A stretch of 64,000 nucleotides of DNA from Companilactobacillus farciminis KCTC 3681 = DSM 20184 (GTDB lineage Bacteria > Bacillota > Bacilli > Lactobacillales > Lactobacillaceae). Below are positions 34,387 to 43,581 of this stretch, in pieces. The DNA is taken from NCBI RefSeq assembly GCF_002706745.1, contig NZ_CP017702.1, positions 62,001 through 126,000 of the forward strand, read 5' to 3'. How positions within the stretch are numbered: the first letter of the stretch is position 1; each line of letters begins with the position of its first letter. The notes beneath the pieces are model-generated. The model was not told the DNA's origin. It saw only the letters and a list, made by a program, of their open reading frames with translations, and searched no databases. Position numbers and translations under genes: made by a program.

Positions 34387-34415
34387 TTGCAACTATTTTC
34401 AGAATATATTATGAT
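34387..34415 (+). promoter_or_regulatory. Promoter of the structured RNA
   Basis: TTGCAA (34387-34392) and TATGAT (34410-34415) with 17-base spacing, starting ten bases after the regulator's stop codon. Confidence 0.75.
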
Positions 34416-34420
34416 ACAGG

Positions 34421-34598
34421 TTGTGCGATGAGTCGAGAGCCGTCGAGTTTGGACGGCACTTATGATGGTAGGGTATCAAGCACTACTCACCGGATTGTGA
34501 GGGATATCTATAGGGCGCTGATGTGAACAGCAAACTATTTACTCATCTGAGTACTACCAACTAAAACCATGGTTGATCTTTTTGGCCATGGTTTTTTT
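34421..34598 (+). ncRNA. Structured RNA or riboswitch-like leader, class not identified
   Basis: About 178 bases with its own promoter and an intrinsic terminator. Pairings that I can draw: GATGAGT (34427-34433) with ACTCATC (34541-34547) closes a multibranch core; GCCGTC (34439-34444) with GACGGC (34452-34457); GGTATC (34472-34477) with GATATC (34503-34508), nesting CTCAC/GTGAG; GCTG (34517-34520) with CAGC (34528-34531); and GGTAG (34467-34471) with CTACC (34554-34558) as a possible long-range or pseudoknot contact. The terminator precedes the ribosome binding site of an MFS transporter, so it could be a ligand-sensing attenuator or a free sRNA. No familiar riboswitch consensus was recognised. 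Confidence 0.65.
34563..34598 (+). terminator. Terminator at the end of the structured RNA
   Basis: AAAACCATGG pairs with CCATGGTTTT around a 13-base loop, followed by T7. It lies 24 bases before the MFS gene's ribosome binding site. Confidence 0.88.
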
Positions 34599-34630
34599 AT
34601 TGAAAAAATTAAATAGAAGAGGTGAAAAGG

Positions 34631-35821
34631 ATGCGCGCTCAAAGATTGTGGCTATTAATTTTAAATATCACATTTAATTTAGTAATGGGATTTATTTTGC
34701 CAGTGAATACAATATTTATTCACAAGAATCTACACGAATCATTGGTAACAGCGGGATTTGCCTTGATGGTATATTCAGCTTTTATGATGGTTGGAAATGC
34801 TTTGGGGGGATTTATGTTTGATCGTTTCTCCAAGCGTGGAACGTTATACATTGGTTATGGGATATCAATTATATCGTTATTAGGTATGTCAGTACATCAT
34901 GTGTGGCCAACATATGCGATTATGTTGTTCACGTTAGGATTTGGAATGGGACTGGTCTATACGGCCGTTAATGCCTATACCGCCTTCATAGCGGAACAAA
35001 TGACTGGTAATAGTCGAGTGATTTTTAATAACATGTATTTAGCTGCTAATATCGGAATTGCTATTGGTTCAACGGCAGTTGGATTTATCTTTAAGTGGAG
35101 TATCTTTTTAACTTTCTTCATTCCAATGTTATTATTTGTAATCAGTGCCGTTATATTGTTGTTAAAAGCTAACGTCTTGGATCACGTTCATGAACAAGAC
35201 GATGAGGATATTAAGCGTTATGAAAGTAGTGACGTTAAAGATCCAAGAATTGAAATTGGATTAAATCGCTTTAGATTAAATATCTTTGTGATCTGTGCAT
35301 CGATTTTTATCGTTTGGCTAGGTTATTCTCAATGGGACAGTAACTTGTCAGCTTATATGTTGAACCAAGGTTATACAACTCGTGAATATGGTTTGGTATT
35401 TACAGTAAATGCAGCTTCATTATTGATTATTCAACCGGTAATGAATCGTGTAGTTTCAAGAGTTTTCAAACTATTGAAGTATCAAATCTTCTTAGGAACA
35501 ATTATTATGGGATTATCATTCTTATTGCTTCCAGGAGCCAAGACTTACTTAGCTTTCATTATTAGTATGCTAGTTTTGACTGTTGGTGAATCAATGGTTT
35601 TCCCAACTATTCCAGCTTTATTGAGTAAGATGTCAACTAATCGAAATCGTGGAACTTTCCAAAGTTTTTATAGTATCTTTGGTTCGTTAGGAAGAGCGAT
35701 TGGACCTTATGCGGGTAGTTTGATCATCACAGCAATGTCTTTTTCAACATTGTTCGTTGGTATCACTATTTCAATGATTATTGTTGCTATCGCAATGGTA
35801 GGTGTGAAAGAATTAGGATAA
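34631..35821 (+). CDS. MFS transporter (DHA1-type exporter)
   Basis: A membrane protein of 396 residues with about 12 hydrophobic segments. The loop between helices 2 and 3 reads GGFMFDRFSKRG, the MFS motif A (GxxxDRxGRR type), and the Gly-rich FGMGLVYTAVNAY follows. It most resembles multidrug-type MFS proteins, but the substrate is unknown. ATG 34631 follows AGAGGTG at a good distance; the upstream in-frame GTG sits inside that site. A structured RNA with a terminator lies upstream and may control it. Confidence 0.85.
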   Translation: MRAQRLWLLILNITFNLVMGFILPVNTIFIHKNLHESLVTAGFALMVYSAFMMVGNALGGFMFDRFSKRGTLYIGYGISIISLLGMSVHHVWPTYAIMLFTLGFGMGLVYTAVNAYTAFIAEQMTGNSRVIFNNMYLAANIGIAIGSTAVGFIFKWSIFLTFFIPMLLFVISAVILLLKANVLDHVHEQDDEDIKRYESSDVKDPRIEIGLNRFRLNIFVICASIFIVWLGYSQWDSNLSAYMLNQGYTTREYGLVFTVNAASLLIIQPVMNRVVSRVFKLLKYQIFLGTIIMGLSFLLLPGAKTYLAFIISMLVLTVGESMVFPTIPALLSKMSTNRNRGTFQSFYSIFGSLGRAIGPYAGSLIITAMSFSTLFVGITISMIIVAIAMVGVKELG

Positions 35822-35834
35822 GTGAGGTAATATC

Positions 35835-36731
35835 ATGATAATTATTTTGTTGATATTGTTATTGCTAGTCGTTCTAATTCTGAACGCCTTTTTTTTGTAT
35901 ATTCAGCAGAGGGGTTCCAAGGCCTTAGGTTCAGAAGCACCCAAAGTAAAGATGGATGAAGGTCTAGAAGAGAGTACGGCTAGGTTCTTAGCAAAGGACA
36001 AGGATGAGTGGCAAATAGAGTCACACTATAATGGAAGCAAATTGTATGGTTGGTTCACTGATAATGATGCGCAAACGACTGTTATTCTAGTGCATGGTTT
36101 TGGTGTTGATCACAATTCGTTGAATGTTCATGCACAGCTGTTTGATAAACTCGGTTGCAATGTTTTACAAATCGACGACCAAGCAGCAGGAAAAAGCGAA
36201 GGGAAGTATCTTGGCTTTGGCTACATAGAAAGTCAGGATTTATTAGATTGGATTCAAGAAGTTTTACGCAGACATCCAACTGATAAAATCGTTTTGTTTG
36301 GAGCTTCAATGGGAGCAGCAACAGTTATGTTAACAACCGGTAATGATTTACCGAAAAATGTTAAACTAATAATCGAGGATTCTGGCTATACTAGTGCAGC
36401 AGATATTTTGAGTTATCACTGCCAAAAGCGATACCATATTAAAGGTAAATTATTAATTGCTGGTATCTCATTGATGTCCCGTTTAAGGGCTGGTTTTTCA
36501 TATCGACAGACAGATTGTCGCAAGGCATTGGAGAAAAATAATTTGCCGATATTGTTCATGCATGGAAAAAATGATTTCACGGTACCTTTCAACATGAGAG
36601 ATGAGTTATCCACATGTGGACAATTCCCAAAAATGTCGTACGGAAGCCTAGGTGTTCACATTCGCAGCTACTATGTTGATTCAAAAAACTACCAACAGGC
36701 TGTGGATAAGTTTTTCAAAAAGTATCTTTAG
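35835..36731 (+). CDS. Alpha/beta hydrolase with N-terminal membrane anchor
   Basis: A 298-residue serine hydrolase. An N-terminal hydrophobic helix (IIILLILLLLVVLILNAFFLYI) anchors it. The hydrolase core shows VILVHGFGVDHNS (oxyanion region), the nucleophile elbow GASMGA (Ser near residue 157), DSGYTS, and HGKNDFTVP with the acid. The catalytic His is likely in the YGSLGVHIRSYY segment. It resembles the YqkD/peptidase S9-like lactobacillar family. Start follows AGTGAGG. It is 13 bases after the MFS gene. Confidence 0.88.
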   Translation: MIIILLILLLLVVLILNAFFLYIQQRGSKALGSEAPKVKMDEGLEESTARFLAKDKDEWQIESHYNGSKLYGWFTDNDAQTTVILVHGFGVDHNSLNVHAQLFDKLGCNVLQIDDQAAGKSEGKYLGFGYIESQDLLDWIQEVLRRHPTDKIVLFGASMGAATVMLTTGNDLPKNVKLIIEDSGYTSAADILSYHCQKRYHIKGKLLIAGISLMSRLRAGFSYRQTDCRKALEKNNLPILFMHGKNDFTVPFNMRDELSTCGQFPKMSYGSLGVHIRSYYVDSKNYQQAVDKFFKKYL

Positions 36732-36741
36732 GAGAAGAAGA

Positions 36742-37215
36742 ATGAAAATAAAAATTACTGATTTTATCGAGAACGTTCAAGAAGGAAAATTCAACCAAAC
36801 TAGTTTAGAAATTAGTAAGGATGATTTATTGCAAGAAGATCTTTGGTCTTTGAACAAGGCTAAGGAACAATTGGAAAAGGATGCTACCGATAATAAACTT
36901 TCTCAAATTTTGATCCATGTAGCTGATGCTGAATTTGAAATCAACTTTTATCTAGAAACTGGTGTTATTAATTTACCATTCGATGATGCTAAGAAAGTCA
37001 CTCATTTCTTCGATGACGACGCGGAAGTGGATACTAAAATTTATCTTTCAACAGCTTGTGATTATTTAAATGCCTCGAAATTCCATATCGATTTAATTTC
37101 AGAAAACTTGCTTGAAAATGCTGAAATTAAACATACAATGGATATAATGAAAAGTAACTATGAAACTTCCGTAGAGAATTTTAATAACAAGGAAGAAGAA
37201 AAAGAGGAAAAATAA
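36742..37215 (+). CDS. Small acidic protein of unknown function
   Basis: I do not recognise this 157-residue soluble, acidic protein. It ends in a Glu/Lys run and has no signal peptide. The ATG at 36742 with AGGAGAAG upstream is the start; the open frame extends into the hydrolase gene only by chance. The stop overlaps the start of the TauE/SafE gene (TAATG), so it is coupled to that transporter and probably functions with it. Confidence 0.75.
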   Translation: MKIKITDFIENVQEGKFNQTSLEISKDDLLQEDLWSLNKAKEQLEKDATDNKLSQILIHVADAEFEINFYLETGVINLPFDDAKKVTHFFDDDAEVDTKIYLSTACDYLNASKFHIDLISENLLENAEIKHTMDIMKSNYETSVENFNNKEEEKEEK

Positions 37216-38057
37216 TGAATTCAATGTTGCTACTCTTAATAATGGGAGTGGGAGCTGGAGTTCTTGGTGCAATTTTAGGTATTGGTGGTGGAATGATCAT
37301 CACGCCGGTTTTGACTATTATGATGGGTCTAGACATCAAATATGCCATCGGTGCTAGTATCATTTCTGTTATTGCAACGAGTTCCGGTTCGACTATTGCC
37401 TATTTGAAAGATGACATGCTTAATTTGCGTGTTGCGATGTTTTTGGAAATTGCTACTACCGTTGGGGCAATTATGGGTGCTTTGCTGGTAGGAGTATTTT
37501 CAAGTAGTTTCTTATATGTTTTGTTTGGATTTTTCTTATTGTATTCAACTTACAATATGATTCGAAAATTGTTTGATAAGAAAGGTGAACAAGTTTTCAC
37601 TGGTCATGATCCAATCGTTGATAAGTTTAAGCTGGCAAGTACTTATTATGATAAGTCAGAACAAAAGCAAATCGACTATTCAATGAAGAACGTTCCTGGT
37701 GGTTTTATTATGATGTGGGCTGCCGGTTTAGCTAGTGGATTATTAGGTATTGGTAGTGGTGCTTTTAAAGTTATCGCTATGGATACAATTATGAAAATGC
37801 CTTTGAAACCATCTAGTGCTACTAGTAATTTGATGATGGGTGTAACGGCTGCTGCTAGTGCTACAGTGTACTTCTTTAACGGCTCAATTCGTCCAGATAT
37901 TGCGGCACCTTTGGCAATCGGTGTTTTAGTTGGTGCTACGATTGGTGCTAGATTGATGCAAGTTTTGAAACCAAGAGTAATCAGAATGATCTTTATTCCA
38001 ATTATTCTCTACATGGGAGTGCAAATGGCTCTTAAAGGATTCGGGGTGAACATCTAA
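37215..38057 (+). CDS. TauE/SafE-family sulfite or anion exporter
   Basis: A 280-residue membrane protein with about eight hydrophobic segments and the two repeated family signatures, GAILGIGGGMIITPVL near the N-terminus and ASGLLGIGSGAFKV in the second half. Family members move sulfite, sulfoacetate, taurine-derived or other organic anions. It is translationally coupled on both sides by TAATG overlaps, with an acidic protein upstream and DUF1634 downstream. The exact substrate is not known. Confidence 0.9.
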   Translation: MNSMLLLLIMGVGAGVLGAILGIGGGMIITPVLTIMMGLDIKYAIGASIISVIATSSGSTIAYLKDDMLNLRVAMFLEIATTVGAIMGALLVGVFSSSFLYVLFGFFLLYSTYNMIRKLFDKKGEQVFTGHDPIVDKFKLASTYYDKSEQKQIDYSMKNVPGGFIMMWAAGLASGLLGIGSGAFKVIAMDTIMKMPLKPSSATSNLMMGVTAAASATVYFFNGSIRPDIAAPLAIGVLVGATIGARLMQVLKPRVIRMIFIPIILYMGVQMALKGFGVNI

Positions 38058-38440
38058 TGGATACACATAAAGAGACTCGAGAAGTTGAAGTAGTTATTGG
38101 TAAAATTTTGCGGATCGGTGTTGTTGCTTCGGCCATCGTTATTTTGATTGGTATGGGCTTATACTTTATGAATGGTTCTGGTTATCCGACTGTTATGCAA
38201 AATGGTAAGGCTATGGTTGATTTTCCACGAAGATTTTCAGATATTTTTGCTGGTATCATGGCTGGTAAATCCTATGCTGTAATTATGTTTGGCGTATTTC
38301 TATTGATTTTGACACCAGTTTTGCGGGTCGTTGTTTCAATTTACGCTTTTTATAAAGAGCACGATAATTTGTACGTTATTATTACTACAATCGTTTTAGT
38401 TATTCTGATGTTCGCCATGTTTATGGGATATCGGAGTTAA
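38057..38440 (+). CDS. DUF1634 membrane protein, partner of TauE/SafE
   Basis: A 127-residue protein with three hydrophobic segments (about residues 18-38, 72-95 and 103-123). DUF1634 proteins are regularly encoded directly after a TauE/SafE transporter, as here with a one-base overlap, and may form a complex with it. The pattern RIGVVASAIVILIGMGLYF near the N-terminus fits the family. Confidence 0.88.
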   Translation: MDTHKETREVEVVIGKILRIGVVASAIVILIGMGLYFMNGSGYPTVMQNGKAMVDFPRRFSDIFAGIMAGKSYAVIMFGVFLLILTPVLRVVVSIYAFYKEHDNLYVIITTIVLVILMFAMFMGYRS

Positions 38441-38441
38441 A

Positions 38442-38478
38442 AAATAAACCTTAGAGAAAAGTCTCTGAGGTTTATTTT
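38442..38478. terminator. Bidirectional terminator
   Basis: AAATAAACCTTAGAG pairs with CTCTGAGGTTTATTT around an AAAAGT loop, with A and T runs at the two sides. It separates the DUF1634 gene from the convergent lectin gene. Confidence 0.88.
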
Positions 38479-40778
38479 TTTTGATCAATCGAATCTATTA
38501 AGCTCCATGAAATAGTGCCTTTATAAAGTCCCGAATTATTTTCAGAGTTCGTTTCTAAAAGAATCCCATTTTGTGGAGTCCATAATGTGATATCTGTATT
38601 TTGATCGTTATCATCTTGCTTGATATGTTGAGCAATATTAGTAGATTCTTGTAAGTCGTGAAGGATGTCGTTGGAATCGGAACGATAGACGATGTCGCCA
38701 TTTAAATAGTGTTTAGAGTTATCTATTAATTTTGATGCTTTAGCGTAAACTATCCAGCCACTGCCTTTTTCTCGAGTATCGGTAACTTTAACATGCCAAT
38801 TACCAGAACGAGTTATTAATTGTTTATCATTGACACTATTTATGGGAGAAAAAGAAACGTTATTAGAAATTTCACTGAAGAAGACACTACCACCAATTTG
38901 AATAGTTCGTGAAATAGTGTTGGTTTCACCAAGATTTTTTGTAGTATTGGTATCATCTTTAGCATAAAAAGAAATCGTTGTTGAAAATTGATTTAATTGA
39001 GATTTATCAAGATGGAGAACGAATTCACCATTGGAATTGATTGTAATGTTAACTTTTGTCGGCATGGATTGATTATTTAATTTTTGATAAACAGATAATT
39101 TTGATAAGTCTGGTGTAATTGAATTAGAGCCGTGAAAGGAAATTTTTGCGGGAATATCGACATCCTGATTTTTGTTGATCTCAATCGGATTTGAAGTTTC
39201 ACTGTCCAAAGTAATTGTTCTGGGAATAATTGTAAAAGAATCAGTATCGGTATCAGTAATTAAATTATCACCAGCAAAGTGGGCATGAGCGGAGGGAACA
39301 GTGGCTTTTAGGTTGTTACTAGGGGCATTGGCATGACCATGTAATTGAATAATGGCGGAATTGTTTCCAGTTTTTAAGGTTTCTTTTAGTTGATAGTCAA
39401 TCGAATCAGTAGCATTTTTGAAAATTTCTGTAGGAAGTTCTTCTTTATCGCCATTAGAGTAAATAACTTCACCACTAGTAAAGGTTATATTTTTAGGTAT
39501 TTTCATTTTGGCTTTAATTTGTGACCAAGTTTTATTCCAACCTTTATAAGTTAAAGTGTAATTGTAAGTAAGGTCGTCTAGGGCATCAACAGAACCGCCA
39601 TCGGGAACAGCTGTACTGGTTGAATCATTATAAATTGAAGTAGTGGCTTGAGCATCAACGTATGAAGGGATGGATTCAAAAATCAGTAGATTGTTTTCGG
39701 AATAATTACCAGTTGAGCCGGTAAAACCCCAGTACAGTTTGGTGTTTCCATCAGTTAAGCCAAAATTTTTCGGATCAATATTGAAAGTGGAAGTGATTCT
39801 TTGAGATCCTGTGATGGGTTTACTAGTATTTGGATCTTTGTCGTTGTAAGCGTAAGTCAGTTGATTATTTTCGTGTGACCAAGAGATTGTTACATGACGC
39901 CATCTGTTAATAACATCAGATATAGTACCGTCTTTTTCTTTCGTAATAGTACCAGCTAAATCAGGAACAGCTTGGTAATTAGTATGGTTCATTGTGAAGT
40001 AATGAGGATAGTAACTTACAAATTTATAAGTGTCTTTAAGGGCAGGATAGCCTCCAGCAATGTGTTTTTCGAGCGTTTTAAAGGGATCATAATCGAATGA
40101 CCTACCTTCTTTAGTTGAAGAATTTGCTTCTTCTTTATCAATAAAAGTATCAAATTCCAGTGCCCAACTATTTTGAATAGCGGAGCTTGTAATTGCTTTC
40201 GTTAGTCGATCTTGATTGTCGTCATTATGAATCCAGTCGGCTCCCCAAACTCCTAGTGATTCACCATTGACGGGAATTCCATCGGCAGTCAAGGCAATTG
40301 AATTATTCTTATTTTTATCATTTTGTAAAACAAAAGCCATGCCATCACCAGGTTCATTATGATTGATTGTACCCAAGTATAACCACATTGAAGCTATTTG
40401 ATCTTTACTAATATCGAAGTAGTTCTCATTGTTCATATTGCTCCAAACGGCACCGGTTTGATGTCCAGCATTAGTCATTTCAATTACACTAGTGCTTTCG
40501 GGGTCAGTTGGATCAACGTCAAAAATTTTGGCATTGTTAGTAAGGTTTAGGGAGTCATCAGGACTAGGCGCTTTACCATAACGATTTATAGCCGCTTGCT
40601 TAAAATCAGCTATACTAAAGGAAGCATTGTCCCAATGAAGACCTTTAGGTGCAGTTTTAAGAGCCTGTTCAAAATCTTTGTTTTCAGCAGCATCAATTAT
40701 TTGCTGGGTATTAAAAATGACTATAATAGGTAAGCTAAAAATAAAGAAGACGATGATGTGAGCTATTTTTTTATTCAT
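38472..40778 (-). CDS. Secreted L-type lectin-like protein with C-terminal WxL-type domain (copy 2)
   Basis: About 768 residues. A signal peptide (KKIAHIIVFFIFSLPIIVIF) is followed by an L-type (legume-like) lectin domain over roughly residues 60-370, with GDGMAFVLQND, ALEFDTFID and LYWGFTGSTG. Two Ig-like repeats follow. The C-terminus has the WxL pattern: WHVKVTDTREKGSGWIVYA and the ending YKGTISWSLIDSI. WxL domains bind peptidoglycan non-covalently. ATG 40778 with GTGGGGA upstream is preferred over the upstream in-frame codons. Its tandem paralogue lies directly upstream. Confidence 0.87.
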   Translation of the reverse strand: MNKKIAHIIVFFIFSLPIIVIFNTQQIIDAAENKDFEQALKTAPKGLHWDNASFSIADFKQAAINRYGKAPSPDDSLNLTNNAKIFDVDPTDPESTSVIEMTNAGHQTGAVWSNMNNENYFDISKDQIASMWLYLGTINHNEPGDGMAFVLQNDKNKNNSIALTADGIPVNGESLGVWGADWIHNDDNQDRLTKAITSSAIQNSWALEFDTFIDKEEANSSTKEGRSFDYDPFKTLEKHIAGGYPALKDTYKFVSYYPHYFTMNHTNYQAVPDLAGTITKEKDGTISDVINRWRHVTISWSHENNQLTYAYNDKDPNTSKPITGSQRITSTFNIDPKNFGLTDGNTKLYWGFTGSTGNYSENNLLIFESIPSYVDAQATTSIYNDSTSTAVPDGGSVDALDDLTYNYTLTYKGWNKTWSQIKAKMKIPKNITFTSGEVIYSNGDKEELPTEIFKNATDSIDYQLKETLKTGNNSAIIQLHGHANAPSNNLKATVPSAHAHFAGDNLITDTDTDSFTIIPRTITLDSETSNPIEINKNQDVDIPAKISFHGSNSITPDLSKLSVYQKLNNQSMPTKVNITINSNGEFVLHLDKSQLNQFSTTISFYAKDDTNTTKNLGETNTISRTIQIGGSVFFSEISNNVSFSPINSVNDKQLITRSGNWHVKVTDTREKGSGWIVYAKASKLIDNSKHYLNGDIVYRSDSNDILHDLQESTNIAQHIKQDDNDQNTDITLWTPQNGILLETNSENNSGLYKGTISWSLIDSIDQKK

Positions 40779-40927
40779 GATTTTCCCCACTTGTCGGATA
40801 CTATTTTCTCCACCAAAGTTTAACAAGCTTATATTTTTTTAACAGCAAAAAAAGCCATTTTATGTATTTTAATTTTATATAAAATGATTACAAATTTATT
40901 TAAAAATAATATTTATTAATAGGTATA

Positions 40928-40962
40928 AAAAATAAGCTATGCGATGAAGAATGCATAACTTA
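40928..40962 (-). terminator. Terminator after the first lectin gene
   Basis: On the minus strand AATAAGTTATGCAT pairs with GCATAGCTTATT around a short loop, followed by a T run. The two lectin genes are therefore transcribed separately. Confidence 0.8.
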
Positions 40963-40967
40963 TTTTT

Positions 40968-43289
40968 TTATTGATTAGCAATTGAATCCAATAAGATCCA
41001 ACTTATAACGCCGTTATACTGACCAGCGGGACTTACGTTATTATCTAAGGATAACAGGATTCCATTTTGATTAGTCCATGGCAAGGTGATGTTGTTTGTC
41101 TCCGTTGAATCATCAGTTTTAGTATATTGAGCAATATTTGTAACGTTATTCAAATTTATAGGATGACTGTCAGGTGTTTCTTTAAAAATTAAATTGCCAT
41201 CAAAAGGTTTTTTAGTGGCCGAATTGATTAGTTGAGAGGCTGAGGCTTGAACAATCCAACTGGCTCCTTTTTCACGGCTGTCGATGACATGGACATTCCA
41301 ATCGTCGATTCTTGGCACTAATTTATTTTTATTACCAAAGTTGATATTTTGGAATTTTACATTGCTGGAAACTTCTCCAAAAGAAACTGTTCCACCAAAT
41401 TGAATTGTTCGTTCCAAAGTATTGGTCTGACCGAGAATTCCAGAATCATCTTTAACGTAAAATGAAACGGGAGTGGAGGATTCATTTAATTGGGAATTAG
41501 GGATGTTTAGAGTGAAATCTCCAGCTGTATCGATAAGTCCTTTTTGGGCGATGTAATCTTGGCTACCAATTTTTTGATAAACGGTAAGTTTAGTTAAGTC
41601 AACGGTGCTTGATCCTAGATAATTAACGTGAGCTTTGATCTGGGCGTCTTCACCTTTTTTAACCTTAATAATGTAAGGGGTAGAACTTTCGAGCGTGATA
41701 GATTTAGGATCGATAACAAATGAAGGTACATCGGTATCGGTAATTAAATTATCCCCGTCAAAGTGGGCGTGAGCAGATGGCACGGTTAAAGTACTAGTTG
41801 TAGTTTTGGCAGCTTTACCATGAAGAGAAATTGTGGCCGTTCGATTATCTTTATTTAAGGTTTGGAGCAATTGGTAATTTAAATGTCCTGGATCAGTAGT
41901 ATCAGCAAATACGCTATCAGGGATGGTTTCTTTTTTGCCATTGGCATAGTTGATTTCGCCACTGGTAAAAGTCATGTTTTGAGGTACTTGCATTCTAGTT
42001 TTGATATTGGTCCACTCTCTAGTCCAACCGATATATTTTAAATTGTAATTGTAAGTAATATCATCATTGGCGTTAACGTGACCACCAGCTTTTACTTCGG
42101 TGTTTTCAGTGTCGTTGTGAATATCAGAAGTTGCCTGAGCATCTACGAAGGATGGTAAAGATTCGAAGACTAATAGATTGTTTTCAGTGTATTTACCAGT
42201 TGATCCCGTAAAACCCCAATATAATTTGCCGTCAGTACTCTTGAATTGATTAGTGTCAATAACGGTTGAAGCTGTTTTAGTCGAATTAGTTGGTGTTCCG
42301 TCAGGATTCTTATCATCATATTTGTAGGTAATAGTTCCAAGGTTGCTGTTGGTGGCAGGTTTAGTCCATTGAATTGTTAAATGATGCCAATTGTTATCGA
42401 CTAAATTTAGACCATCGGTTGCAGCCAGATGCAGCATAGTAAAATAATTTTTAGTTGCAGGTCCAGTGCTAGTATCGCCAGCAGTTTTTTTTATAGAGTT
42501 ATGAAAATAGGTATTTATTGGAAAAGTTCCATCAGAGGGATTCCCAGGATAACCAATGGCGATGTGTTGACCGTTAATTCCTTGGGCATCAAAGGAGACA
42601 CCTTCTCCAGAAATATCTTTATAAGTTGTTAATTTGTTGACGAAGGTATCAAATTCAATCGCCAAACTATTTTGGACGGCATTTTTAGCAATGTTAGCGG
42701 GGTTAGTTTCATTCCAGTCCCAATCTGTTCCCCAAACACCTAAAGTTTCACCATCACCGGGCACGATTGTACCATCTTTATCTTTTCCAAGTGAATGAGC
42801 ATTTGTTCCTCTTGGATCATTGTGCATGACAAAAGCCATTCCATCACCAGGGAAGAGACTGTCAGGATAGTTTGAATTTTTGTATGAACCGAAATAAAGC
42901 CACGTAGAGGCAGTTTGATTTTCATTAATATTGAAGAAATTATCTTCGGATAAATTACTCCAAATCCCCCCAACTTGATAGTTGGTATTAGTCATTTTGA
43001 TAACACTAGTATTTAAAGTAGCAGGATTAGTTGAACTAACAATTTCGGCTGAATTATTCTTGAAATTGGCTTTGGTAAAATCTTGATCACTCCAATGTAG
43101 CCCTTTAGGGGTAGATTCTAGAGCTTTTTCATAGTTAGCTTGATTACCTGCATCGATGACACTGTTAGTGGCAGTAGGGTCGGTAGCCGCAAAAACAATT
43201 TGGTTCAAAGTGGAAATCATTAATAAACCCTCAAAAAAAATAAATAAAGAAATATAAAGTATATTTGATTTAATTTTATGCTTATTCAT
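40968..43289 (-). CDS. Secreted L-type lectin-like protein with C-terminal WxL-type domain (copy 1)
   Basis: A 773-residue paralogue of the neighbouring protein, with the same layout: signal peptide cleaved near VFAATD, lectin domain with FPGDGMAFVMHND, LAIEFDTFVN and LYWGFTGSTG, Ig-like repeats, and the C-terminal WNVHVIDSREKGASWIVQA with the final NGVISWILLDSI. There is no LPXTG anchor. The usual partners of WxL genes (DUF916 and small WxL proteins) are absent here. It likely binds surface glycans and the cell wall. A ribosome binding site GAGGG lies upstream. Confidence 0.87.
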   Translation of the reverse strand: MNKHKIKSNILYISLFIFFEGLLMISTLNQIVFAATDPTATNSVIDAGNQANYEKALESTPKGLHWSDQDFTKANFKNNSAEIVSSTNPATLNTSVIKMTNTNYQVGGIWSNLSEDNFFNINENQTASTWLYFGSYKNSNYPDSLFPGDGMAFVMHNDPRGTNAHSLGKDKDGTIVPGDGETLGVWGTDWDWNETNPANIAKNAVQNSLAIEFDTFVNKLTTYKDISGEGVSFDAQGINGQHIAIGYPGNPSDGTFPINTYFHNSIKKTAGDTSTGPATKNYFTMLHLAATDGLNLVDNNWHHLTIQWTKPATNSNLGTITYKYDDKNPDGTPTNSTKTASTVIDTNQFKSTDGKLYWGFTGSTGKYTENNLLVFESLPSFVDAQATSDIHNDTENTEVKAGGHVNANDDITYNYNLKYIGWTREWTNIKTRMQVPQNMTFTSGEINYANGKKETIPDSVFADTTDPGHLNYQLLQTLNKDNRTATISLHGKAAKTTTSTLTVPSAHAHFDGDNLITDTDVPSFVIDPKSITLESSTPYIIKVKKGEDAQIKAHVNYLGSSTVDLTKLTVYQKIGSQDYIAQKGLIDTAGDFTLNIPNSQLNESSTPVSFYVKDDSGILGQTNTLERTIQFGGTVSFGEVSSNVKFQNINFGNKNKLVPRIDDWNVHVIDSREKGASWIVQASASQLINSATKKPFDGNLIFKETPDSHPINLNNVTNIAQYTKTDDSTETNNITLPWTNQNGILLSLDNNVSPAGQYNGVISWILLDSIANQ

Positions 43290-43581
43290 AATAAAACCCT
43301 CACATCAAAGACATTTCGTCATTATTCATTCAGATTGTAACAGGTTTGTGAATAATAGTTACTGTTTTAGCATAAAATAACCATTATATTATGATATAAA
43401 ATATATTAAATAAAAGTATAAAAATATATCATTTATATTGTTAAACAAAATAATTATTTACTGATATTTTGATAAAATGACTTTTTGGAGAACAATTAAA
43501 TTGTACCAAATCAAATTATTTACAATTTCTTTACAAAGGAATAGAATATGGACTATAAATTAATGATAAGGAGGCGTGGTT

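Noticed and set aside
34421..34598. Considered T-box, lysine, cobalamin, TPP, ykkC, yybP-ykoY and 6S RNA
   Set aside because: None of their key consensus stretches (for example the T-box GGTGG-ACCGCG or the TPP CTGAGA) is present, and the fold is multibranched rather than the long 6S rod.
38472..43289. Possible frameshift or split gene between the two lectin proteins
   Set aside because: Both have a complete signal peptide and C-terminus and a terminator lies between them, so they are two genes from a duplication.
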